Positions 48,051 through 57,496 of a DNA stretch of 64,000 nt are shown one piece after another. The DNA is taken from NCBI RefSeq assembly GCF_013401555.1, contig NZ_CP058552.1:4278001-4342000 (forward strand), read 5' to 3'. Origin of the DNA: Paenibacillus sp. E222 (GTDB taxonomy: Bacteria; Bacillota; Bacilli; Paenibacillales; Paenibacillaceae). Within the stretch, counting starts at the first letter, position 1. The number at the start of each line of letters is the position of its first letter. The position numbers were made by a program, and so were the translations under genes. Below the pieces are notes generated by a model. It made no database searches, was not told the origin of the DNA, and saw only the letters and a program-made list of their open reading frames with translations.

Positions 48051-48326
48051 ATGAAAACAGTAGTCATCAATGGAAAGGACATTCATGGAAAAGAACAATT
48101 ACATGACGTCCTTCAGACCAGTCTTGAATTAGGTCAAACGTATGGGCGGAATTTGGACGCATTATGGGATTGCCTGACTGGATTTGTCCCGATGCCACTT
48201 ACCATTCAGTGGATTAATTTTGATGCAAGCCGAAATTTGCTTGGAGAGTACGCAGATCAGTTGCTGGACCTGATGCATGAAGCGGAAGAAGAGCTGGGAG
48301 GATTTACATTGGAATTAAGAGATTGA
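48051..48326 (+). CDS. Barstar-family ribonuclease inhibitor
   Basis: The 91-residue cytoplasmic protein matches barstar. The inhibitory helix reads YGRNLDALWDCLTGFV and contains Asp36 and Asp40, equivalent to barstar D35 and D39, which plug the barnase active site. Barstar Tyr29 is replaced by Thr30 and Glu32 by Arg33, so the interface differs in detail. It protects the producer from the RNase made by the gene 15 bp upstream; both are probably one operon. GGGAAGGGTGAT precedes the ATG. Confidence 0.93.
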   Translation: MKTVVINGKDIHGKEQLHDVLQTSLELGQTYGRNLDALWDCLTGFVPMPLTIQWINFDASRNLLGEYADQLLDLMHEAEEELGGFTLELRD

Positions 48327-48421
48327 ACAATTTCTGAATCGGATCATGGTTTGTGACGAATGAACACAACAAAAGCGTGATTGAAAAATGAAATTTTAAG
48401 CAATTAAGCATTTAAGCATTT

Positions 48422-48458
48422 AACCATTTAACTTTTAAAAGTTAAATGGTTTTTTTTA
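48422..48458 (+). terminator. Terminator after barstar
   Basis: AACCATTTAACTTT/AAAGTTAAATGGTT stem with T run. It is preceded by short direct repeats of AAGCATTT/AACCATTT type. Confidence 0.85.
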
Positions 48459-48579
48459 TTTGTTTAAGAAAATTTCACAGAAGCACTTGCAAAAGAACGA
48501 AGATGATCTAGGTTGTTGCCAGCATTATTCTGAAGCAATTGGTAAATAATATAATTAAAACTAAGGGAGAATAACCGGC

Positions 48580-49794
48580 ATGCATCGTAAGCAAAATTTA
48601 AAGATGAAAAAGGTTGATTTATCACATTTAGAACAATATAGTCAGCTGTTACGTTATGTATTTCAGGTTACTCATAATGATCTTCACAAACATGGCTGGA
48701 AAGAAAGCGAAATTCTCCATGAAAAGTCACCTGTCCTACAACAAGCAGATGTTCTTGGATGGTTCGATGGCGAAAAACTGATTTCTCAGGTATCCATATA
48801 TCCATTTGAGGTTCGAATATTTAACCAAACATACGCTATGGGGGGGGTCACTGGTGTGGGGACTTTTCCGGAATATTCGGGTCAAGGCTTAATGAATAAA
48901 CTGCTGCTGCAAGCTCTCACCAATATGCGTGCAAAGAAACAATCCATTTCGTACTTGTATCCTTATTCCATACCGTATTATCGCCGTAAAGGATGGGAAA
49001 TCATTTCTGATAAAATCGTGTTTGAGGTTCAAGACTTCCAATTACCCAAAAACAAACCTGTTCCTGGCGATGTGGCACGTGTAGAACCGGACAGCGAAGA
49101 TGTGAAGGTGGCTTATGAACGCTTTTCAATGCAAACCCATGGAGCCATGCTGCGGAAAGAACTGGCGTGGAGTGAGTACTGGCGGTGGGATTCAGATGAT
49201 TTAACTGCAGCTGTCTATTATGGTGAAGACGGACAACCGGATGGCTACATTTTATATTGGATTGAAGAAGAAGTGTTCCACGTCAAAGATATGATCTTCA
49301 TTCACGAAGAAGCACGAAGTGGACTATGGAATTTCATTAGTGCGCATTTTTCAATGATATCTAAAGTGGTAGGCAATATTCATACCGATGAACAGCTTGC
49401 TTTTTTGCTGGAAGATGCGGATATTAAGGAAACCATTTCACCTTACTTTATGGCACGGATCGTGGACATTGAGCAATTTATTTCAAAATATCCGTTCAAA
49501 CCCGCAGCGATGGATAGAGAGTGGACCTTTACTTTGCAAGATCCTTTGCTGTCATGGAATCAAGGCACATTTACTCTAAACATTGAACCGAATGGAAGCG
49601 GAAGAGTAATTCGGAGCCAAAATCGACGTAGTGAAGACAGCATAAATATCCAAACCATGACGACCATGTTGTTAGGCTATAAACGTCCTGAGTATTTGCA
49701 TAAGATTGGCCGGATTAAATGTGATCCAGAAACGCTTGATTTGTTAGAAGATGCTATTGAGCAGCAGGCACCATACTTTTCGGATTACTTTTAA
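48580..49794 (+). CDS. Eis-like GNAT acetyltransferase
   Basis: The 404-residue protein has the three-part Eis layout: an N-terminal GNAT domain (MGGVTGVGTFPEYSGQGLMNKLL is the acetyl-CoA site), a second degenerate GNAT domain (about 150-290) and a C-terminal SCP2-like domain with its terminal carboxylate region (DAIEQQAPYFSDYF). Members acetylate aminoglycosides, peptides or polyamines; the substrate here is unknown. It is a single gene between two strong terminators. Confidence 0.9.
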   Translation: MHRKQNLKMKKVDLSHLEQYSQLLRYVFQVTHNDLHKHGWKESEILHEKSPVLQQADVLGWFDGEKLISQVSIYPFEVRIFNQTYAMGGVTGVGTFPEYSGQGLMNKLLLQALTNMRAKKQSISYLYPYSIPYYRRKGWEIISDKIVFEVQDFQLPKNKPVPGDVARVEPDSEDVKVAYERFSMQTHGAMLRKELAWSEYWRWDSDDLTAAVYYGEDGQPDGYILYWIEEEVFHVKDMIFIHEEARSGLWNFISAHFSMISKVVGNIHTDEQLAFLLEDADIKETISPYFMARIVDIEQFISKYPFKPAAMDREWTFTLQDPLLSWNQGTFTLNIEPNGSGRVIRSQNRRSEDSINIQTMTTMLLGYKRPEYLHKIGRIKCDPETLDLLEDAIEQQAPYFSDYF

Positions 49795-49879
49795 TATTCA
49801 ATGTAGTGATCGGCATCCCCTGATGAATGGTGAATTTGCTGTATCTAGTTCTAAAATGCGGAGATCTGTGTTTAAAATT

Positions 49880-49920
49880 AAAACAACCAGTATCGATGTA
49901 TCGATACTGGTTGTTTTTTT
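49880..49920 (+). terminator. Terminator of the Eis-like gene
   Basis: AACAACCAGTATCGAT/ATCGATACTGGTTGTT hairpin with an almost closed loop, followed by TTTTT. It is shared by the convergent DapA-family gene. Confidence 0.92.
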
Positions 49921-49991
49921 ATTTCCAGTCGATGATGTCTCAAATTATCAGACTGGATGTATTCATAAATCGTAGCCAGATATGTGCTTGT

Positions 49992-50888
49992 TTAAGAAGG
50001 TACGACCATCTCTGCGAGTGTATTCGCCAACCTTTGTTTTGCTTGTTCCGATGCGGCAGTCAGCGGCAGACGCAGTTTTGCAGAGGCAATCAGCTGTTGC
50101 TGAGCAAGCCACCATTTGATCGAGGCTGGAGCAGGTTCTGCAAACACGTCACTAATCAGCGGCTGCAGCTGCATAAAGCTGTCTCTTGATGCATTCACGT
50201 CACCAGATACAAAGCGTTGATACACATCCACATACCGCTGGGTATGAATATTAGCAGATGCTACCATCCCGCCTGCAGCACCTTGACATAACATCGCATG
50301 GAAATACGCATCCTCACCGCAAAGTACAGGCTTCGTCTCATATTGGGTTAGCGCCAGCAGCAGATCCAAACCGCCAGTGCTGTCCTTCAGCCCAATAACC
50401 CCATCCAGATCCATGACTTTTCTCATCGTATCCAAGGTCATGCGACTACCGGTTCGAGCCGGAATCTCATAGACTAGAATCGGCAATCCGGTCCGGGACG
50501 CGTTGGAAAAATGCTCTAGAATCCCTCTTTGCGTCGGTCTGTTGTAGTAGGGAGTGACCACCAGAGCAGCATCTGCACCTAATTCAGCGGCCATTTCGGT
50601 CCGATGAACCGTCGAATAGGTATCATTTGTTCCTGTTCCCACGACGAGAGGGATGGTTTTGTTCAGACTTGTCAAAATCTCTTTCGTTACTTCCACCATC
50701 TGCTTTACTTCATCCCAGGAGACAGTTGGAGATTCTCCAGTCGTGCCGTTTACGACCAATCCCTGAATGTCGTGTTTGGCAAGATGAGTAACATATTTGC
50801 GATACGATTCAATGTCGAGCTTGCTATCATCCGAAAAAGGGGCAATTACCGGTATATAAATTCCTTGAACATGTTGTTCATTCATCAT
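49992..50888 (-). CDS. Dihydrodipicolinate synthase (DapA) family lyase
   Basis: The 298-residue TIM-barrel aldolase has the phosphate/substrate loop NGTTGESPTVSWDE, the Tyr in LVYEIPARTG and the Schiff-base Lys in GVIGLKDSTGG. Length and motifs fit the DapA/N-acetylneuraminate lyase superfamily. It lies alone, divergent from a LysR regulator, not in a lysine operon. A catabolic aldolase or a second DapA is therefore possible. The ATG at 50888 (or the next) follows AGAGGTAG; the TTG at 50894 is less likely. Confidence 0.87.
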   Translation of the reverse strand: MMNEQHVQGIYIPVIAPFSDDSKLDIESYRKYVTHLAKHDIQGLVVNGTTGESPTVSWDEVKQMVEVTKEILTSLNKTIPLVVGTGTNDTYSTVHRTEMAAELGADAALVVTPYYNRPTQRGILEHFSNASRTGLPILVYEIPARTGSRMTLDTMRKVMDLDGVIGLKDSTGGLDLLLALTQYETKPVLCGEDAYFHAMLCQGAAGGMVASANIHTQRYVDVYQRFVSGDVNASRDSFMQLQPLISDVFAEPAPASIKWWLAQQQLIASAKLRLPLTAASEQAKQRLANTLAEMVVPS

Positions 50889-50999
50889 AATCAACTACCT
50901 CTTCCCGTTATATTGAAACTAATGTAACATAGGAATCAGCATCACAGTTACCTATAACAAATGATAGTTGTCATCAATATTTTCGATGAGGTGAGCAAG

Positions 51000-51872
51000 T
51001 TGGATTTAATCTATCTTCAGACGTTCAGAGAAGTCGCAATTCGTGAGAGCTTCACCAGAGCCGCAGAGGTGCTGGGTTATGCACAATCCAGTGTGACTAC
51101 GCAAATTCAGAAGCTGGAAAAAGCATATCAGGTCAAACTGTTTGAACGCTACAGCAATAACAAGATTCGTCTGACTTCTGCCGGGGAAGAGCTGTTCAAG
51201 CTTGCCGGACAGATGTTGGAATTGTTTGAGCAGTCCAAGGAAAAAATGGCGAAGCAGGGTGGCGGCTCCTTAACAATCGGTACGATGGACTCTATCGCTT
51301 CTTACTTTTTACCTCCATATATGCAAGCCACCCGTAAGGAATACCCGGAACTGAACATACGATTGCATACGAATCGTGAGGGGTTGATTTTGCATCAGGT
51401 TAGGGAGGGTGAAGCCGATATCGGGCTTATTCTCGCAGATGATTCGAGCGATCCGGCATTGCAGTGGATTACTATTCGCCAAGAACCGCTTTTGCTGATC
51501 GTGCATCCACAGCATCCGCTGATCGCCAAAACGCAGATTGAATTGAATGATCTAAAGGATATGGAATGGATCATGCCTGAAGATACCTGTAATTACAGGC
51601 AGCTGCTTGAAAGAGTGCTTCGCGCAAATTCAATTCCTTATCGAATCGGTCTGGAACTTGGCAATCCGGAAGCGATCAAAAGAAGTATTAAGTCAGGTGA
51701 GGGCATTTCGATTCTGCCGCAAATGGCTGTAATGGAGGAAATCGAGCGGGGGGAGCTGAAAGCCCTACCCCTTGAACATGCAGAGCTTCAACTTGAAATT
51801 CAGCTCGTTCTTCATCCGAAGAAATGGGTATCCAACGCACTGCACGATTTTATGGAAAGCTTGAAGAAGTAA
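51000..51872 (+). CDS. LysR-family regulator
   Basis: The 290-residue protein has the LysR helix-turn-helix (FREVAIRESFTRAAEVLGYAQSSVTTQIQKLEK) and an effector domain of the periplasmic-binding type. It starts at the TTG at 51000, 4-5 nt after GAGGTGAG; the frame from 50961 adds residues not found in the family. It is divergent from the DapA-family gene, its probable target, with 111 bp between them. The inducer is unknown. Confidence 0.88.
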   Translation: MDLIYLQTFREVAIRESFTRAAEVLGYAQSSVTTQIQKLEKAYQVKLFERYSNNKIRLTSAGEELFKLAGQMLELFEQSKEKMAKQGGGSLTIGTMDSIASYFLPPYMQATRKEYPELNIRLHTNREGLILHQVREGEADIGLILADDSSDPALQWITIRQEPLLLIVHPQHPLIAKTQIELNDLKDMEWIMPEDTCNYRQLLERVLRANSIPYRIGLELGNPEAIKRSIKSGEGISILPQMAVMEEIERGELKALPLEHAELQLEIQLVLHPKKWVSNALHDFMESLKK

Positions 51873-51912
51873 AGCACTAACTATATGGACCCGGTTAAGA
51901 AAAGGAGGGATT

Positions 51913-52524
51913 ATGTTGCAGCAGCTCTTTAACGCTCTGATTAAGCAGGATGTAAAGCCGTTTCTTTCCAATTACGGTTATACAAAGAAGGGTTTGAATT
52001 TCAGTAGAAAAGCAGAGGAGCTTATCTACATGTTCAATTTCCAAAAATCCTCTGGAAATTCGGCAGACAATGTCATGTTTTATGTGAACTGTGGCATTTA
52101 TTCAGCGGAGTTGGCGCAAATCCAGTCGAAAGAGATTTTGACTGCACCCCATGAATCCGAGTGTCATTTCAGAGCAAGAATCGGGGAAATTGCCCGGGCC
52201 GTTCCGGATCGATTCGCTGTTACTCCCGATACAAATAGGGATGATTTAATAAAAATGCTGCTACCCGGGTTGGAAGATGTGATTCACTTATATGATACGA
52301 TGACCAGTGCCAGATCCATTGTGGATTATTACATATCGGGCCCATTTTTGCATCTGGGTGAAGAGAGTTTTCATCTACTTCTGAAATCCGGGGATGTAAC
52401 AGCCGCTAACCATTATTTGAAGGCTTTGCATGGAAAGTATGGAGCAGAACATCGATGGACCATATTTGAAAATAAATACAAGGCCATATTCGATACATAT
52501 GGAGTGAAATTCGATATGTTATAA
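51913..52524 (+). CDS. DUF4304-like protein
   Basis: The 203-residue soluble protein begins with a DUF4304-like domain (VKPFLSNYGYTKKGLNFSRKAEELIYMFNFQKS, then FYVNCGIYS). These proteins are common in Firmicutes and often lie near toxin or immunity genes, but their function is not known. AGGAGGGATT stands directly before the ATG. It follows the LysR gene by 40 bp and ends at a strong terminator; I see no partner gene. Confidence 0.75.
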   Translation: MLQQLFNALIKQDVKPFLSNYGYTKKGLNFSRKAEELIYMFNFQKSSGNSADNVMFYVNCGIYSAELAQIQSKEILTAPHESECHFRARIGEIARAVPDRFAVTPDTNRDDLIKMLLPGLEDVIHLYDTMTSARSIVDYYISGPFLHLGEESFHLLLKSGDVTAANHYLKALHGKYGAEHRWTIFENKYKAIFDTYGVKFDML

Positions 52525-52578
52525 GCTTGGACATGAAGGACTGCATGGAATCATTTTTTTAACGGAAAATAAACAAAA

Positions 52579-52617
52579 CGAAAGCCCATTGACCGAACTG
52601 GTCAACGGGCTTTTTTG
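52579..52617 (+). terminator. Terminator after the DUF4304-like gene
   Basis: AAAGCCCATTGACC/GGTCAACGGGCTTT stem with TTTTTT, between convergent genes. Confidence 0.9.
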
Positions 52618-52677
52618 TACGATCTTTAACACTTGACGATGTTGAATGCAAGCGAAGCTTATTAATTACATTCCAGA

Positions 52678-54984
52678 TCAAGACTTGGAGTTGGAATGAT
52701 CTTTAGCATTAAGTGTAGCAATCAGTTTCTCGCCCTCAACGTCCAGATTTGGTAGAATGCGATCCAGCCATTTTGGAAGTGACCAAGCCTTGTCACCGAA
52801 AATAGCCATGATGGCAGGAACCAATCCCATCCGAATAATGAAAGCATCAATCAGAATGCCTACAGCTAATGTGAAACCAATCTGTTTGATCATGACGTCA
52901 TCTGTGAAGATAAACCCAGCAAATACCGAAACCATGATCACCGCTGCGGCAACAACCACGCGACTTACCTGGTTATAACCATGAACAACAGACTCAGTTC
53001 CTCTATGACCGTGTACGTATGATTCCCGCATCGAGCTGACAAGGAAGACCTGATAGTCCATTGCCAAGCCATACAGGATACCTGTCACGATGATCGGCAT
53101 AAAGCTCAGCAGCGGGCCACCGGTGTCGAAACCAAAGAGCGAATGGAGCCAGCCCCACTGGAATACAGCAGTAGTGATCCCGAACGTTGCCAGAATGCTA
53201 AGAAGGAAGCCGATCGTTGCTTTAATTGGAACAATAATCGAACGAAATACCAAAAGCAGGATGATCAGCGACAGCAGGATAATAATTCCCACATAGATCG
53301 GGAATACCTGTGCCAATTTGGATGACATATCAATGTTAACGGCGGTGAGTCCGGTAACACCAATCTTAACGTCATTCATCTTTGCCACGCTTGATTCAGC
53401 AGATCGCAGCTCAGTCACCAGATCCTTGGTGATTTTATCGTTGGGACCCGTTTCAGGAATAAGACTAAAGATAGCCAGATCTTCTGTCATGCCTAGTGGT
53501 GTCACCTGTGCAACGTTATTTTGGCTTTGAAGTTCCTTCATGAGATTGCCCAAGAGTTCCGGAGTCACCTGAGCGGAAGAGTTATTAGGTTCTGCGACCA
53601 GAATAAGTGGTCCGTTAAATCCTTCTCCGAAGCCTTCGGATATGGCGTCATAACTTTGTCTTGCTGTGGTGTCCAGATTTGCTGAAGAAGCTCCCGGGAT
53701 GCCCATTTCCATTTTTGTTATAGGTGTGGCCGCTGCCCCAAGAAGTACGACAATGGCAATAATTGTGATCCAACGATACTTGATAACGAATTTAACCCAT
53801 CTGTGAGCGATCCCACGGTCAGCCGCTTTAGGATGTTTTGTGCTTTTCTCGCGTGCTTTAGGGGAACAGATGCGTTCACCCACCAATCCAAGTAAAGCGG
53901 GCAATAGAGTAAGGGCAACAAATACATTAATAAGAACGGTAGCTGCGGCAACTAAAGCCATCGTAGATAAGAATGTGAGACCGATGACAAGCATACCGCA
54001 CAGTGCAATAATGACGGTTAATCCTGCAAAAAATACTGCGCTGCCCGAAGTTCCAATGGCTCTTGCTGTCGCCTCTTGTGCGCTCAAACGTTGATCAATA
54101 ATCATTCGCCGCTGGCGATTGACAATGAATAGAGCATAATCGATTCCGACGGCCAGACCAACCATTAGAGCCAGAACGGAAGTGACACTTGGCATTTCTA
54201 TAAACTTGGAGATTGAGAACGCTCCACCTACTCCAATGGCAACGCCGAGGAGTGCAGTGACCAGAGGCAGACCTGCCGCAACGACGGAACCCAGGGTGAT
54301 TAGCAAAACAATAACAGCAATGATCAGTCCGATAATCTCTGCCGATCCGACACCGATCGCTACCGTTTTGAGCGTTTCGCCTGGTAGCACGGTGATGTTG
54401 GTTCCTTGCTGGGCAGTCATCACAGAGTCAATTACAGAATCAAATACATCTTGAGTAATTGCAGACTGCTCAATGGTGAACTGAAATTGGAACAGAGCAA
54501 TTTTGCCGTCAGAAGAGAGAAGGACACCAGGTACAGGAACGCCATCCACCATAAGAGGACCATAGGGGGGAGGAGAGGCTGTAGTGGATTGCTGCATATT
54601 GGCAGCCTGAGCCATGTCGGCAGATGCACCCGAACTGCTAGCTTCAGCTGCATAATCCGCAGGATTAAGCACATCGTTCAATCCGTAAACTTCACTGACA
54701 GCTTTCATTATTGCAGTCAAACGTTCAGGTGTATCCAAACGCTCGCTGTCAGGTGCTTTGAACACAACACTTCCTTGGCCGCCGGAGGCCGCTGGTAATT
54801 CTTTAGCTAATTGATCCAAGACTTTCTGTGATTCAGTGCCTTCAATTTTCATTTCAGAACTGATATGAACACCATTGATACTGATCATAGAAACGACAAT
54901 ACCCAGAATCAATACCCAACCAATGATGAAATACCCGGGTTTGCGAAAAGCGGTTTTCCCCACTCTGTATAATAATGTAGACAT
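52678..54984 (-). CDS. MMPL/RND-family exporter
   Basis: The 768-residue protein has two MMPL halves, each with one N-terminal helix, a large extracellular loop and five clustered helices (first cluster about 205-385, second about 565-745). Conserved signs are VGLAVGIDYALFIVNRQRR and YGLAMDYQVFLVSSMRE, whose Asp/Tyr pairs belong to the proton relay. Members export lipids or hydrophobic drugs. It is the second gene of an operon headed by a TetR regulator 48 bp upstream and is probably repressed by it. Confidence 0.92.
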   Translation of the reverse strand: MSTLLYRVGKTAFRKPGYFIIGWVLILGIVVSMISINGVHISSEMKIEGTESQKVLDQLAKELPAASGGQGSVVFKAPDSERLDTPERLTAIMKAVSEVYGLNDVLNPADYAAEASSSGASADMAQAANMQQSTTASPPPYGPLMVDGVPVPGVLLSSDGKIALFQFQFTIEQSAITQDVFDSVIDSVMTAQQGTNITVLPGETLKTVAIGVGSAEIIGLIIAVIVLLITLGSVVAAGLPLVTALLGVAIGVGGAFSISKFIEMPSVTSVLALMVGLAVGIDYALFIVNRQRRMIIDQRLSAQEATARAIGTSGSAVFFAGLTVIIALCGMLVIGLTFLSTMALVAAATVLINVFVALTLLPALLGLVGERICSPKAREKSTKHPKAADRGIAHRWVKFVIKYRWITIIAIVVLLGAAATPITKMEMGIPGASSANLDTTARQSYDAISEGFGEGFNGPLILVAEPNNSSAQVTPELLGNLMKELQSQNNVAQVTPLGMTEDLAIFSLIPETGPNDKITKDLVTELRSAESSVAKMNDVKIGVTGLTAVNIDMSSKLAQVFPIYVGIIILLSLIILLLVFRSIIVPIKATIGFLLSILATFGITTAVFQWGWLHSLFGFDTGGPLLSFMPIIVTGILYGLAMDYQVFLVSSMRESYVHGHRGTESVVHGYNQVSRVVVAAAVIMVSVFAGFIFTDDVMIKQIGFTLAVGILIDAFIIRMGLVPAIMAIFGDKAWSLPKWLDRILPNLDVEGEKLIATLNAKDHSNSKS

Positions 54985-55032
54985 ATATCTATTTTACACT
55001 CCCTCTATGGTGAATATAAATTGCTTAGCTCA

Positions 55033-55656
55033 TCAGAATCCTTTGCGCAAATAACTAAACATAGTTTCTAAAAACTCATCGAATGCTACCGCTTCAGTGC
55101 TTGGATGGTCATTCTTCTTTTGTCCCGGGAGCAGCACATTAAGTCTTCCGTCAATTAAAGGAAGAATGATCCCGTAAACTGCGTTTATAAGAAGATAAGT
55201 ATATACCTCGTCATCATTTCCGTTAGACAAGTCTAACAATGTTTCTTGAGCTTTCGTCTGCATCTGGTGCACTACCCCGAGGAAATGCGGTTCCAAGACA
55301 GGATATTTTTGGGAAAGCAACAAAAGTTCACGCAATCTTCCTATGAGATCCGCTGTAAGCTGCATCTGGATGAGTTGATACAGAACGTCAAGCAATGAGG
55401 TATTTGGGGGAATCTGGGTGAGCAAATTCTCGAACTCAGTCGTGTTATGAACAGCTGTAGCTCCCCTCGCAACTGCTTCTTCCTTGCATGTGAAATAGTT
55501 TGCGAAAGTTCTTCTGGAGTAACCGGCTTTTTGCACGATATCTTCAACAACAAAGCCGTCCAGACCGTGTTCAAGTGCAAGTTCAAATGCTGCAATCGCT
55601 AGAGATTGCTCTGTCGCTTCTTTTTTTAAATGTCGCAAAGTTGGTTTGGTCATCAT
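55033..55656 (-). CDS. TetR-family repressor of the MMPL operon
   Basis: The 207-residue protein has the TetR DNA-binding domain AAFELALEHGLDGFVVEDIVQKAGYSRRTFANYFTCKEEAV (about 20-60) and a helical ligand domain. It is the first gene of a two-gene operon with the MMPL exporter. The 23-bp operator at 55766-55788 overlaps the operon's -35 element, so the protein is probably an autorepressor that also controls the pump. Only a weak ribosome binding site precedes the ATG. Confidence 0.9.
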   Translation of the reverse strand: MMTKPTLRHLKKEATEQSLAIAAFELALEHGLDGFVVEDIVQKAGYSRRTFANYFTCKEEAVARGATAVHNTTEFENLLTQIPPNTSLLDVLYQLIQMQLTADLIGRLRELLLLSQKYPVLEPHFLGVVHQMQTKAQETLLDLSNGNDDEVYTYLLINAVYGIILPLIDGRLNVLLPGQKKNDHPSTEAVAFDEFLETMFSYLRKGF

Positions 55657-55755
55657 TTTCCGCTATGCGTACACCTCCAACATGGTTGTTACTTGGGGAA
55701 GCAATCGTAATTTGTTGACTTCATTTTGGGTTCACACGACTCCTCTCTCAGGATC

Positions 55756-55788
55756 ATCTTAACTTAAATTTGCCCTTTAGGCAAATTT
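55756..55788 (-). promoter_or_regulatory. Promoter and operator of the tetR-MMPL operon
   Basis: On the minus strand: -35 TTGCCT (55779-55784), a 17-nt spacer and -10 TAAGAT (55756-55761). The perfect inverted repeat AAATTTGCC-5 nt-GGCAAATTT (55766-55788) covers the -35 and spacer, as expected for repression by a TetR dimer. A degenerate half copy (AAATTTGCTC then GGGAAATTT) adjoins it. Confidence 0.8.
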
Positions 55789-55953
55789 GCTCAAAGGGAA
55801 ATTTTATGCCTGCACCATATACGTAAAAACGTCGACCTTTGTTCAGGTTGAAGGTCCTAGTTTCGAAATGTATTATGGAATGACAGAGCATTAAATCAGC
55901 GTGCTGCATCAAACAGGCTCGCTTATTAGAAAGCCAAATAAAGGAGGTGCCGC

Positions 55954-56758
55954 ATGAGTTCCATTCTAAACGTTATAGAAAAGCTAAAGTTGAACGTTTT
56001 GAATATTGAAGATGTTCCCGAATCATTTAGTTCGGATGTATATAAACTTGGTCTTGCTAGTGGAGAAGACGTTTATGTAAAGATTCCATTTAACAAGGAT
56101 AAGCTTTTTCGTGAATTTCAGATGCTTGAAACATTGAAGGATGTCTTACCTGTTCCTAAGGTATTGGACATTTGGTATGGGGATGAAATTACTACGGGGG
56201 CGTTGCTTCTTTCGGCAATTCAAGGTGTGCCTTGTACAGAAAATATGGATGAAAAGCTGTATTTTCAAATGGGTGTTTATCATGCAATGCTTCATGAGGT
56301 AAAAACGCCAGGAAAAGTGGAAAGAGCCCTGCAAAGAGCTCCTCGATCCAGCATTGTATGAACGATGCATTCTTCATTTTGACGGCGTTTTCTCTGCTTT
56401 ACCTGATCCTGACGGACCCTGTTTTGTACATATGGATTTTCGACCTGGAAATATATTGGTGAATAGCAACAAGGTCGTTGGTATTATTGATTTCGAAAGT
56501 GCTCGTGGTGGTTCCTCTGAAATAGATTTCACTAAAATCAATAGATATATTTGGGAAGTTAACCCGAGAACAAAATCCCCGTACGTTGAAGGTTATCAAA
56601 CCATTCGGACCATGTTAAATCTCGAAATCGTATTGCCATTCTATAATTTTTATGATGCTTTTAGCGCCGTGGTTTGGTGTAAAAACAGAGGCGTTGAAAA
56701 AAATCAATCGTTCCTTCAGGAAAATATAGAAGTTTTGAAGAAATCAGTAGGTCATTGA
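55954..56758 (+). pseudogene. APH-type phosphotransferase split by a frameshift
   Basis: The first frame (55954-56361) encodes the N-lobe of an aminoglycoside/choline-kinase-like enzyme (VYVKIPFNKDKLFREFQMLE, the ATP-lysine region). The second (ending at 56758) has the catalytic loop HMDFRPGNIL and the metal site GIIDFESA. In the second frame, in-frame KELLDPALYERC can be read well upstream of its first ATG (56354). One extra base near 56315-56330 would therefore join the two. Either the gene is inactivated or the base is a sequence error. AAAGGAGGTG precedes the first ATG. Confidence 0.8.
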
Positions 56759-56788
56759 ATAAACGTTCAACAGGTTTGGCCGGTTTTC

Positions 56789-57496
56789 CTAAACGGAAAG
56801 AATCCATTCTGCAATGTCATGTATCACTTTTTTATCTACATGTTGTGCAACTTTGTACTCTTTTTTCATTTTTAATATCTCTCCATAAACAGCTGGCATG
56901 AATAAATGATTTAAGTTGGGGTAAAGTTTAAACGTTACATGTGGCTTTTCACCCAATAAGTCTTTGTAAGCCTGAAAATCTTTGTCTACGGATACATGAA
57001 AATCTTGATCTCCTTGCAAAATGAGCACGGGTTTATCTAATACGTTAAGGTAATTAATGGAGGGATGTTCTCCCATCTCTTTGAAGTAGAAGGCTCTAGA
57101 ATATTTCCCCAAAATCACAGTTGATTTCGCTTCTTCATCACTTAATGTATAAATTTTATCAAATTTAGCTGATAGCGCTCCTATTTGTTTCTTCGCAATC
57201 ATTTTCAAAAACATATTCAATGAGTCTAAAACATCGTTGTTTTGATCCATCAGAATCTCTTCTAACTTCCGTGGAGACCCACCCATAATAATGATGCCAG
57301 CAAAATGTCCACCTTCTGCATCAATTCGTGGAGCTAACATCCCGCCTAAACTATGACCTATAATGAATATTTGGTTGGTATCAATACGTGGGTCATTGCG
57401 TAATAAATCTGCTGCGAGGATAGCATCTTCAATCGTTTCTTCTTTAACGGATAATCCGGTATCGTATTCCCAAAACCTCCGATCAGCATGTTTATT
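56789..57496 (-). pseudogene. Alpha/beta hydrolase lacking its N-terminus
   Basis: The minus-strand frame runs back to a TAG at 57497-57499 without a usable start before the catalytic part. It contains the nucleophile elbow IIGHSLGGMLAPR (about 57335-57370), a later Asp region LQGDQDFHVS and the C-terminal His in YPNLNHLFMP. The usual 130 or so N-terminal residues are missing. The first in-frame ATG (57340) is after the nucleophile, so no working enzyme can be made. The broken edge lies against the 3' end of the XRE/TPR gene, which suggests a deletion joint near 57480-57495. Confidence 0.8.
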
